This document shows, one piece after another, positions 1 to 5,366 of a stretch of 5,366 nucleotides of DNA. The stretch's first letter is position 1; every line of letters begins with the position of its first letter. The notes beneath the pieces are model-generated. The model searched no databases. It worked only from the letters and a program-made list of their open reading frames with translations, and was not told the DNA's origin. The translations under genes were made by a program, and so were the position numbers. Origin of the DNA: Acidobacteriota bacterium (lineage in GTDB: Bacteria; Acidobacteriota; Terriglobia; Terriglobales; Acidobacteriaceae); NCBI GenBank assembly GCA_003224785.1, contig QHZV01000154.1, positions 1 to 5,366 of the forward strand. Direction: 5' to 3'.

Positions 1-696
1 CACCAGTCGCGCCACATCCTCGGGCAGCAGCTCACGTTTCAAACTCTGTCGCTGGATGATTTCCGCAATATACTCCGGTGTCATCCACAGACGGCGCTGA
101 CGTTCAGTCATAATTGCGCCAGGCGAAACGCAGTTCACTCTGATCTTGGAAGCTCCTAGTTCCTTCGCCAAGGTTCGCGTGAGTCCGACAATTCCTGCCT
201 TCGCGGTTATATACACCGGCAAGCCCGTGGCCGGAATCATCCACGAGATCGAACTCATGTTGATGATCGAGCCACAACCTGCCCGGATCATGCCGGGAAC
301 AACTGCTTGGCTCACAAAGAACTGATGCCGAAGATTGACCGCGATTCGTTCATCCCAATACTCGGGAGTGACCTCGGCAAACGAATGGCGATCATCGCTC
401 GCTGCATTATTCACCAGGACTCGTACTGGCCCGATCTCCGCTTCGACTTTCGCGACCGCGGCACGTACTGCGGCCACGTCCGTCAGATCGCAGTGAAAGA
501 AACGCGGCGTGTGTGTCGCGGCGGGGATTGACCCTAAAAGCTTGGCCGCACTCTCAGCATTCACGTCAACGAACGCAACTCTCGCTCCCTGGAAAACAAA
601 GTGCTCGACCATGCTAGCGCCAATGCCGGATGCGCCGCCGGTGATCAGTACCACCGCATCGCGCAAACTGGGATAGTGGGCGAAACTCTCTCGCAT
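1..696 (-). CDS. SDR family NAD-dependent aldose (D-xylose-type) 1-dehydrogenase, C-terminus cut by window start
   Basis: A classical short-chain dehydrogenase/reductase that should oxidise a sugar at C1 to the lactone with NAD+ in the cytoplasm. 232 residues are visible and about 20 are missing, given the usual length near 250. Seen: Rossmann motif TGGASGIG at 19-26; Asp44 at the end of strand beta-2, which favours NAD over NADP; NNAA at 96-99; and the catalytic set Asn121, Ser149, Tyr162, Lys166 (YITAK). Beyond the superfamily motifs, YPSL near the N-terminus, DDRH after NNAA, YWDERI, NLRH, SISW and TERQ match my recollection of Caulobacter crescentus D-xylose dehydrogenase (XylB, Weimberg pathway). 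The sugar specificity is inferred, since related enzymes accept L-arabinose, D-galactose or L-fucose. The ATG at 696 is the first start after an in-frame TAA six codons upstream; no strong Shine-Dalgarno is visible. It lies downstream of the DUF2235 gene on the same strand, separated by 149 bp of repeat-rich DNA, so an operon is doubtful. Confidence 0.9.
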   Translation of the reverse strand, partial: MRESFAHYPSLRDAVVLITGGASGIGASMVEHFVFQGARVAFVDVNAESAAKLLGSIPAATHTPRFFHCDLTDVAAVRAAVAKVEAEIGPVRVLVNNAASDDRHSFAEVTPEYWDERIAVNLRHQFFVSQAVVPGMIRAGCGSIINMSSISWMIPATGLPVYITAKAGIVGLTRTLAKELGASKIRVNCVSPGAIMTERQRRLWMTPEYIAEIIQRQSLKRELLPEDVARLV

Positions 697-720
697 GGAA
701 GAACTCGTATGTTATCGCGA

Positions 721-845
721 GTGGGTCCTGGCTGCGAGTCAGTACCACCCACGTGGGACAGGAGTCCCCGCCTTTCCTGTCGAGCGAAGCTCGAAGCGAC
801 CCGCACTCCGTCCGGGCAAGACAGGTGAGACGCCCGTCCTACAAG
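721..845. repeat. Compound inverted-repeat block in the SDR/DUF2235 intergenic space
   Basis: This block fills nearly the whole gap and begins one base from the DUF2235 stop codon. Three nested structures can be seen. (1) GTGGGT at 721-726 pairs with ACCCAC at 747-752, and that right arm is also half of the 10-bp palindrome CCCACGTGGG at 748-757. (2) A perfect 6-bp hairpin TCGAGC-GAA-GCTCGA lies at 780-794. (3) The outer arms, about 754-781 (GGGACAGGAGTC...CCTGTC) and 821-843 (GACAGGTGAGACGCCCGTCC), are imperfect inverted copies of each other. GGAC-x-GG-x-GTC-x-C followed by CCTGTC is shared after reverse complementing one arm. The form resembles small dispersed REP-like or MITE-like elements found between genes in soil bacteria. 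Whether it is multicopy cannot be seen from one window. It could also act as an mRNA 3'-end stabiliser for the DUF2235 transcript. There is no T-tract to make it a standard terminator. Confidence 0.6.
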
Positions 846-1937
846 TTATGAATGCTGACCTTCGGTTGCTGCCTTAGATTTGCAGAAAGCGAGCAGTGTA
901 CCGTCGAACGTGTACGTCTTGGGCAGGTTTGAAGGACGATAGTCAGAGTTTTTCATTCGCTCCTCCACACTGCGGTGAAGCACGGAGCCTTCGGCCATCC
1001 GTCGTCGCGAGCCAAGAGGAATTCGCCACCGGACCTGAGGCGGGCTGCAGCTCATGTCGGTATATCGCTTGGGCAGAAACTCCAGCAGCCACCACAGAGT
1101 AGTCAGCGACGGATGAATCGCTGAACACGGATCACCGGCGCCTTCGGGTGCGCGGGTCGCAAGCAGTCCGGCACCGACTGCTTCATCAAACATCCAGCGC
1201 AGCGTAATGTCCGAAAGCCCGCTGTTTGCTGAACCGAGACCGCCCCCGACATCGCAATGTGTACCCGCGAACCAGAACTGCTTCGAGTCTTGCCCCGGAG
1301 CGGGCGTCCAGAGGTTCTGCCGAAACTGGCACCGTCTCTCGTCAATCGAAACCGCATGTCGGCCAATCTCAATATCAGGGTTATGCGCCGTGTACGGCAG
1401 ATTCAGCGGATCGTAGATCCATCCCACGGAGCTGACCGTGTCCCATACGCCCAAAAAATGCGGCCGGCACTCGCGCGAAAATGTCTGCTTGAAGCCTTGC
1501 GCTATCTCGAAAGAATGTTCATCGCGGATCTTGCTTTTGAATTTGCGGATTGCGTAAGGCACCAGCGAGTCATTGCCTTTGTGCATGAGGCCGAACATGT
1601 GAAGGAATGCGGCCAATGCGCGTGCGGTGTAAGCGCCACGGCTGAAGCCAAACAGAAAGAGCTTGTCACCTTCCTCGTACTGATTCATGAGGAAGACATA
1701 AGCATCGGTGAGATTGTCCATCAAGCCTGCGCCGAAGGCCAGCCCCTTCACCTTGGACCAGAAGCGTCCTAACTTTGTTGGTGCGAAGCGCGAGCCCAGT
1801 GTTCCCAGGCCGGGATGATAATACGTGGCTTGACGGTCGGAATTTTCCAGGAGGGAATAGATTTTGACGACATTCGAATTGTTGTCGCCGTATTCTTCCC
1901 CGGTGCCGTCACAACAAATGACCAGGTTCTTCGGCAT
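846..1937 (-). CDS. DUF2235 domain-containing alpha/beta hydrolase (Tle1-like lipase family)
   Basis: A 363-residue protein, full length for a stand-alone DUF2235 domain. Members are alpha/beta hydrolases; the best-studied ones are type VI secretion phospholipase effectors (Tle1), but many are uncharacterised single-domain proteins. Seen: the N-terminal strand with CDGTGEE at 9-15; the nucleophile elbow GFSRG at 97-101 with Ser99; GVWDTV at 163-168 with Asp166; FAGTHCDVGGG at 223-233 with His227 and Asp229; and the C-terminal family signature LSDITLRWM at 241-249, LWWLLEFLP at 281-289 and RIPLGSRRR at 305-313. Ser99, Asp166 and His227 are plausible catalytic residues by position, but this assignment is inferred. 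No signal peptide or membrane helix is evident, and no VgrG, PAAR, Hcp or immunity gene is nearby, so an effector role is unsupported here. ATG 1937 begins directly at the conserved first strand; there is no good Shine-Dalgarno, because a CTAG heptamer array lies just upstream. The TAA stop abuts the inverted-repeat block. Confidence 0.93.
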   Translation of the reverse strand: MPKNLVICCDGTGEEYGDNNSNVVKIYSLLENSDRQATYYHPGLGTLGSRFAPTKLGRFWSKVKGLAFGAGLMDNLTDAYVFLMNQYEEGDKLFLFGFSRGAYTARALAAFLHMFGLMHKGNDSLVPYAIRKFKSKIRDEHSFEIAQGFKQTFSRECRPHFLGVWDTVSSVGWIYDPLNLPYTAHNPDIEIGRHAVSIDERRCQFRQNLWTPAPGQDSKQFWFAGTHCDVGGGLGSANSGLSDITLRWMFDEAVGAGLLATRAPEGAGDPCSAIHPSLTTLWWLLEFLPKRYTDMSCSPPQVRWRIPLGSRRRMAEGSVLHRSVEERMKNSDYRPSNLPKTYTFDGTLLAFCKSKAATEGQHS

Positions 1938-1945
1938 GAATCAGT

Positions 1946-1973
1946 TTCTAGCTTCTAGCCGCTAGCTCCTAGC
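1946..1973. repeat. Four-unit heptamer tandem array, CTAG core with exact 7-bp period
   Basis: Plus-strand units are TTCTAGC (1946-1952), TTCTAGC (1953-1959), CGCTAGC (1960-1966) and TCCTAGC (1967-1973). On the minus strand, the coding sense of the neighbours, this reads GCTAGNN four times. CTAG, a tetramer that is rare in many bacterial genomes, occurs here four times in 28 bp. The array ends 9 bp before the DUF2235 start codon, so it lies in the 5' untranslated region or promoter of that gene. Each unit contains TAG on both strands and 7 is not a multiple of 3, so the array stops translation in all six frames. A copy-number change would alter spacing upstream of DUF2235, which is inference. 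Confidence 0.85.
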
Positions 1974-2302
1974 TTTCTGTGCTGGAGTTTACACAACTGT
2001 GGATCGCAAGACCAGCAATTCAGCACGCGCGAAGACGGCTGGCCGAACCCGCACAGGCTGAAGAAAAGTCGCGCCAGCGGCGAGACCAACACTGCTGCTG
2101 GTATGCCGCTGGCGACGTTTGCGCCTGAGCCATCGCTCCCCCGACCGATGACCAAGGATGCGAAAAGTCTTACAAAGTACCGGTATCCGCCAAGCCAGTG
2201 CGCCGAACTATGCGGCCCCCGGTGCTTCTTGCTGCTTACACTCCTCAAAGCGTCCAGCCCAGGAAAAGTCCGCCACATTTTTCCAGAGACTGCAAACCGC
2301 AT
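1955..2302 (-). CDS. Weak hypothetical ORF (115 aa), possibly decayed or non-coding
   Basis: This is the only minus-strand ORF of note between the small hypothetical gene and DUF2235. In its favour, ATG 2302 follows the upstream stop by two bases (TGAGTATG), and an in-frame GTG at 2308 overlaps that stop as GTGA, a pattern of translational coupling. Against it, no family is recognisable, the composition is irregular with many Ser, Arg and Cys residues, and the reading frame ends only because it runs into the CTAG heptamer array, whose TAG at 1957-1955 is the stop. I could not rescue a known protein by joining the other two frames. It may be a remnant of a gene or plain intergenic DNA. The region 1974-2304 holds nothing else I can support. 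Confidence 0.2.
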   Translation of the reverse strand: MRFAVSGKMWRTFPGLDALRSVSSKKHRGPHSSAHWLGGYRYFVRLFASLVIGRGSDGSGANVASGIPAAVLVSPLARLFFSLCGFGQPSSRVLNCWSCDPQLCKLQHRKLGASG

Positions 2303-2304
2303 AC

Positions 2305-2598
2305 TCACGAGATTTCCGCCAACGCCGATGGCCATACAAACCATTGCCCGCGATCGAGTTGGTAGAAGACCTCACAGAATTCAGTAACTTCGTCGCACCC
2401 TGAGTCGAGAGAAAATTCCGGCGTAACAATCACATGCTGGTCATCTTTGAGCGCGGGAATGGCGGTCCTCAATAACTTCAAAGACGACGACCCCGCCCGT
2501 CCGGACGAAGTCCCCGACTCGGGGACGGACTTGTGCACGAAAGCGGCAAACTTGCTACGAGTGGCGTTAGATTTCAGTTGTATTGCCAGAATCTCCAT
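2305..2598 (-). CDS. Small hypothetical protein (97 aa)
   Basis: I do not recognise this protein. ATG 2598 is chosen because a G-rich Shine-Dalgarno (GGGGGGAA, 2602-2609) sits just upstream with a usable spacer. The longer frame beginning at 2727 has no comparable site. The visible sequence starts MEILAIQLKS, has a Ser/Gly-rich stretch at 24-39, then a segment KLLRTAIPALKDDQHVIVTP (41-60) that could form helix and strand, and an acidic, aromatic C-terminus (DEVTEFCEVFYQLDRGQWF, 69-87). No signal peptide, membrane helix or catalytic motif is apparent, so a soluble cytoplasmic protein is likely. It is divergent from the sigma factor gene, 177 bp away. A 17-base perfect hairpin (2510-2526) lies within it. 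Plus-strand frames over the same bases look less protein-like. The moderate confidence rests mainly on the ribosome binding site. Confidence 0.45.
   Translation of the reverse strand: MEILAIQLKSNATRSKFAAFVHKSVPESGTSSGRAGSSSLKLLRTAIPALKDDQHVIVTPEFSLDSGCDEVTEFCEVFYQLDRGQWFVWPSALAEIS
2510..2526. other. Perfect 6-bp stem-loop inside the small hypothetical gene
   Basis: GTCCCC at 2510-2515 pairs with GGGGAC at 2521-2526 across a GACTC loop. The self-complementary CGTCCGGACG lies just to the left (2498-2507). No T-run follows on either strand, so it is not a standard intrinsic terminator. It encodes part of the Ser/Gly-rich stretch of the small protein, and may be either a translated structure or a sign that this segment is not coding. 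Confidence 0.4.
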
Positions 2599-2775
2599 GA
2601 GTTCCCCCCGCGAATGCCTGAAGCCGGATGCGTCACAGCGGCTATCACCTGTGAAAGCGTGGTTCTGGCATAAAAGCCGCCATTCTCGGGGCACCCTACT
2701 AGCAAAGAAACTGCTCACAAATGCCAACAGACCAGCCGTCCGGTCGTGCTAACATGTTGCGCAAAGTGGGGGAGC
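2599..2775. promoter_or_regulatory. Divergent intergenic region between the small hypothetical gene and the sigma gene
   Basis: These 177 bases must contain the promoter of the sigma-kinase unit if it starts locally, and that of the minus-strand small gene. I looked for paired -35/-10 hexamers on both strands and for the sigma-54 GG/GC pattern, and found nothing convincing. TACTAG (2697-2702) and TAACAT (2749-2754) are -10-like on the plus strand but lack a good -35 at 16-18 bp. The functional label is therefore positional only. The sequence is less GC-rich around 2660-2720 than its surroundings. Confidence 0.3.
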
Positions 2776-3366
2776 ATGCGCAGTCAGCCAACCGAAATTA
2801 CCCAGCTATTGCACCGTTGGCGTGGTGGAGACCTCGAAGCCGAAAACCGGCTCTTCGAAGCCGTATTACCCGATCTGCGAATTTTGGCCGCACGCTATCT
2901 GCGACGCGAACGCAACGGCCACACCCTGCAGCCAACCGCTCTCGTGAATGAGGCTTTCCTGCGCCTGGCTGCGGCTAAGAATATTGACTGGCATGATCGC
3001 GGACATTTCTTGGCATTGGCCGCGCGGGTCATGCGGCGTCACTTGATTGATCACGCGCGAGCGCGGCCTGACGTGCACTTCATGGCTCTCGAAGGCCTGC
3101 CCGAATATGTCCTCAGCAAGCACACCAAGCTTGAGCTGGTGGTTGCCGTGGATGAACTGCTTGACGAACTGGGCAAAGAACATCCGCAACGGCGCGCCGT
3201 CGTCGAGTTGAAGTTTTTTCTTGGGCTGACCGACGATGAGGCGGCCAGTGCGCTAAATCTCACCCTTCACACCTTTCAGCGCGAGTGGTACCGGGCGCGC
3301 CAATGGCTCTTCGAGCGCCTGAGTGCAAAGAAATGGAATGCGGCACCGAACGCGATCAGCGCCTGA
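2776..3366 (+). CDS. ECF-type RNA polymerase sigma factor, TIGR02999 / Sigma70_ECF family
   Basis: 196 residues, normal length for the family. It binds core RNA polymerase and directs it to a dedicated promoter set. Seen: the N-terminal signature ITQLLHRWRGGD (8-19); region 2 with YLRRER (41-46), HTLQPTALVNEAFLRL (49-64) and FLALAARVMRRHLIDHARAR (78-97), the last being the likely -10 reading helix; and region 4 (about 129-182) with helix-turn-helix LTDDEAASALNLTLHTFQRE (151-170) then WYRARQWLFERL. The usual KRGG-containing linker after HARAR is absent here (PDVHFMALEG instead). The acidic patch of region 2.2 seen in classical ECF factors is replaced by QPTA (52-55), a family trait. ATG 2776 matches family N-termini; the GGGGGAG preceding it (2768-2774) is only one base away, unusually close. 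A GTG 10 codons upstream (2746) is less likely. Its 3' end overlaps the kinase gene by 34 bp, indicating co-transcription and probably coupled translation. No anti-sigma gene is visible. Confidence 0.93.
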   Translation: MRSQPTEITQLLHRWRGGDLEAENRLFEAVLPDLRILAARYLRRERNGHTLQPTALVNEAFLRLAAAKNIDWHDRGHFLALAARVMRRHLIDHARARPDVHFMALEGLPEYVLSKHTKLELVVAVDELLDELGKEHPQRRAVVELKFFLGLTDDEAASALNLTLHTFQREWYRARQWLFERLSAKKWNAAPNAISA

Positions 3367-5366
3367 TGCAGCTGGTTTCCGCGGCGCTGCAGAAACCTGC
3401 CGCGCAACGTGACTCCTATCTGCGCCGCGCCTGTCCGGATGATCCCGAGCTATTAAGCGAGGCTACAGATGTTGTCAAAGGCGAAGAGAAGATGGGATCT
3501 TTCCTGCGGCATCCCGCCATCGCCTTCAAAGACTCCCCACCCGCGTTCCAGTTGGGCGAAGTTATTGCCGATCGTTTTGAAATCACTCGCGAGATCGGCG
3601 AAGGCGGAATGGGCGTTGTCTATGAGGCCTTTGATCGCAAACTGAACCGGCGCATCGCTATCAAGTCGGCGAAACCCGGCTTCCAGCCAAGGCTGTCGCC
3701 AGAGATCAAGGGCGCGCTGGCTGTAAGCCATTCCAACATTTGCCGCGTCAACGAAATTCATACCACTCACACCCAGCAGGGCGACGTGGACTTCCTCACC
3801 ATGGAGCTTCTCGAAGGCGAAACGCTTTCCGCGTACCTCCGAACCCATGGCAAGCTGGCTGAGCCTGAGGCTTTTGAAATCGCGCGCCAGATTTGCAATG
3901 GCCTCACTGAAGCGCATCGCAGCGGCATTATTCATCGTGACCTCAAGAGCGGCAATGTCATTCTGTGCCGAGGTGAGCGCGAGCAGATACGGGCGGTCAT
4001 CACAGATTTTGGCCTCGCCGGCGAAGGCTCTCAATCCGGCGACTTAGGCGGAACTCCACGCTACATCGCGCCGGAACTCTGGAAGGGCGAGCAGGCCTCA
4101 ATAGCGTCTGATATTTATGCGCTCGGCGTCATTCTCTATGACATGGTCGCAGGCTTGCGCTCACAGGACAGTATTTCCACGCTCTCGCATTCAGATACCA
4201 ACGTCACAACCGCTACTCGTTCCGATCGCCTGGTTGCCAGCACCCGCACGACGTTTCGTGGCCTGCCACACCGCTGGGCGAAAATGATTTCACGTTGTCT
4301 CAGCGCCACGCCAGACGACCGTCCCCAAAGCGCGGCTGAAGTATTGGTAGGGCTAAAGAAACCTTCGGCCGCGAAACCCTCTTTGCTGGCGATTCCAGTG
4401 CTCTTGGTTTCGAGCCTGCTCTTTCCTGGAATCCGTCTGCGCCTGCATGATCAATTTTTCCCGTCACCAAGCGTGCGCCTCGTGGTTCTTCCGGCTTCCG
4501 CATCGGACGGCACGGCGGTGCTCTCCGGTGGCGCGCTGCAGGATGCCGCCGATCGCATTTCTCACTTGAAAAGTGGACAGCGCACCGTTGCGGTCATTCC
4601 TCCGGCCAAAGCCCGAGATATGCAGATTCACACTCCCGAGCAGGCCCAGAATGTGCTGCACGCCACGCATGCTCTGGAGACATCCGTACACCGAGACGGC
4701 GACGACCTGGTAGTTCAGGGATCGATCATTGATCTGCAAACCCACAGCAAGGTCCGCGAATTTTCAGCTCGTTATTCACCGGCCACCGAAGGCGCGTTGG
4801 CGGGTGCGCTGGCTGGTGAAGTCTCGACTGCTTTGAATTTGCGAGGCAGCCCCAGCGAAGCAATCTCGGCAGCCGCCACCGAGCCCTATGACCGAGGGCT
4901 TTACTTCCTGCGGCTTGATGTTCAGGATCTCGATGAAGCCCTGCGCTCGTTCGAGAAAGCGTCTCAGCTCGATCCGCGCTCTCCGCTTCCACTTGCTCGT
5001 CTGGTCGAAACCGAAATTGCTAAAAACAATGACACACATGACACTGAACTCCTGACGCGAGCCCAGCAGTATTTGCGGACAGCAGAAAGCCTCGGGCCGG
5101 ACTCGGTGCGCGTACACCTCGCCGCCGGTCTGTTGAGCGAAGCGATGGGTCAGCATGGCCGCGCGCTACAGGAATACCAGCGGGTGGCCGATCTCGAGCC
5201 GCGCAACATAGACACATTCATTCGTATCGCGCAGGTTTATGACAGCCAGAATATGCCCGATAAAGCAATCGAGAGTTACCAACACGCTGTCGAACTCGAT
5301 CCAACCTTCTACGATCCGTATGAGTATTTTGGCGTCTTCTATTACCGTCGCGGTAAGTATTTGGAG
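3333..5366 (+). CDS. Membrane Ser/Thr protein kinase with TolB-like and TPR domains, C-terminus cut by window end
   Basis: 678 residues are visible, without a stop. Domains in order: a short N-terminal segment (about 5-45, ERDQRLMQLV...PDDPELL) common in acidobacterial kinases; a Hanks-type kinase domain about 82-343; one hydrophobic helix at 350-367; a TolB/FlgO-like domain about 380-495 (VRLVVLP, then VVQGSIIDLQTHSKVREFSA); and TPR repeats from 517 to the window end (e.g. DLDEALRSFEKASQLDP, PDKAIESYQHAVELDP). The kinase looks active: GEGGMG 89-94, Lys111 in AIK, Glu124 as candidate helix-C Glu, HRDLKSGN 201-208 with Asp203, DFG 225-227, Thr241 before APE 246-248, and Asp260. Predicted topology is kinase inside, TolB-like and TPR part outside the cytoplasm as a sensor or docking platform. 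ATG 3333 retains the family N-terminus; ATG 3366 (TGATG with the sigma stop) is the alternative. The preceding sigma gene is the likely partner or substrate, which is inference. Confidence 0.93.
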   Translation, partial: MECGTERDQRLMQLVSAALQKPAAQRDSYLRRACPDDPELLSEATDVVKGEEKMGSFLRHPAIAFKDSPPAFQLGEVIADRFEITREIGEGGMGVVYEAFDRKLNRRIAIKSAKPGFQPRLSPEIKGALAVSHSNICRVNEIHTTHTQQGDVDFLTMELLEGETLSAYLRTHGKLAEPEAFEIARQICNGLTEAHRSGIIHRDLKSGNVILCRGEREQIRAVITDFGLAGEGSQSGDLGGTPRYIAPELWKGEQASIASDIYALGVILYDMVAGLRSQDSISTLSHSDTNVTTATRSDRLVASTRTTFRGLPHRWAKMISRCLSATPDDRPQSAAEVLVGLKKPSAAKPSLLAIPVLLVSSLLFPGIRLRLHDQFFPSPSVRLVVLPASASDGTAVLSGGALQDAADRISHLKSGQRTVAVIPPAKARDMQIHTPEQAQNVLHATHALETSVHRDGDDLVVQGSIIDLQTHSKVREFSARYSPATEGALAGALAGEVSTALNLRGSPSEAISAAATEPYDRGLYFLRLDVQDLDEALRSFEKASQLDPRSPLPLARLVETEIAKNNDTHDTELLTRAQQYLRTAESLGPDSVRVHLAAGLLSEAMGQHGRALQEYQRVADLEPRNIDTFIRIAQVYDSQNMPDKAIESYQHAVELDPTFYDPYEYFGVFYYRRGKYLE

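Noticed and set aside
307..531. 74-codon plus-strand frame
   Set aside because: Antisense to the SDR gene, which carries the full cofactor and catalytic motifs on the minus strand.
780..794. Hairpin as an intrinsic terminator for the DUF2235 transcript
   Set aside because: The stem is only 6 bp and no T-tract follows it on the minus strand; it is better treated as part of the repeat block.
1257..1772. 171-codon open frame on the plus strand
   Set aside because: It lies fully antisense to the conserved core of the DUF2235 gene, has no family motifs and no ribosome site, and is best explained as a by-product of GC-rich codon use.
2020..2133. 37-codon minus-strand ORF beginning MAQAQTSPAAYQQQ, with GGGGGAG two bases before its ATG
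   Set aside because: The ribosome-site match is attractive, but the product has no recognisable features, the spacer is too short and it overlaps another weak frame. One G-rich hexamer is expected by chance in this composition.
2674..2702. Sigma-70-like promoter with TACTAG as -10
   Set aside because: No acceptable -35 hexamer 16-18 bp upstream; the match is at chance level.
2447..2752. 101-codon open frame on the plus strand upstream of the sigma gene
   Set aside because: Opposite the small hypothetical gene, no Shine-Dalgarno, and no recognisable sequence. The minus-strand frame has the better start signal.
3453..4034. 193-codon open frame on the minus strand
   Set aside because: It is the reverse of the kinase domain, whose motifs (GEGGMG, HRDLKSGN, DFG) are intact on the plus strand; no protein-like features of its own.
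4776..5156. 126-codon minus-strand frame
   Set aside because: Antisense to the TPR part of the kinase gene; no independent support.

Overview
The window looks like chromosomal DNA of a moderately GC-rich soil bacterium, most likely an Acidobacteriota member. The argument is indirect. It rests on an ECF sigma factor of the TIGR02999/Sigma70_ECF type overlapping a Ser/Thr kinase with a TolB-like and TPR tail, a lone DUF2235 hydrolase, and a dispersed-looking GC-rich inverted repeat. Planctomycetota is a weaker alternative. No rRNA, tRNA, CRISPR array, transposase or phage gene was seen.

Left part, minus strand. An SDR oxidoreductase lies at 1-696 and is cut by the window start. It closely resembles the NAD-dependent D-xylose 1-dehydrogenase (Weimberg pathway) family. 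A 125-bp block of imperfect inverted repeats (721-845) separates it from a complete DUF2235 alpha/beta-hydrolase gene (846-1937). Just upstream of the DUF2235 start is a four-unit heptamer array built on CTAG (1946-1973). The next 330 bases hold only one weak ORF. A small hypothetical gene with a good ribosome binding site follows (2305-2598).

Right part, plus strand. Transcription diverges from about 2599-2775. The sigma gene (2776-3366) overlaps the kinase gene (3333 to past the window end) by 34 bp. The kinase reads as cytoplasmic kinase domain, one membrane helix, TolB-like domain, then TPR repeats.

How the genes may work together. The sigma-kinase overlap suggests one signalling unit, in which the membrane kinase senses something outside the cytoplasm and controls the sigma factor. 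No anti-sigma gene is visible. Region 2.2 of the sigma factor carries Gln-Pro-Thr-Ala where classical ECF factors are acidic. This fits the known principle of sigma activation by threonine phosphorylation (EcfP/PknT of Vibrio parahaemolyticus), but for this pair it is inference. The SDR and DUF2235 genes show no visible functional link to that unit.
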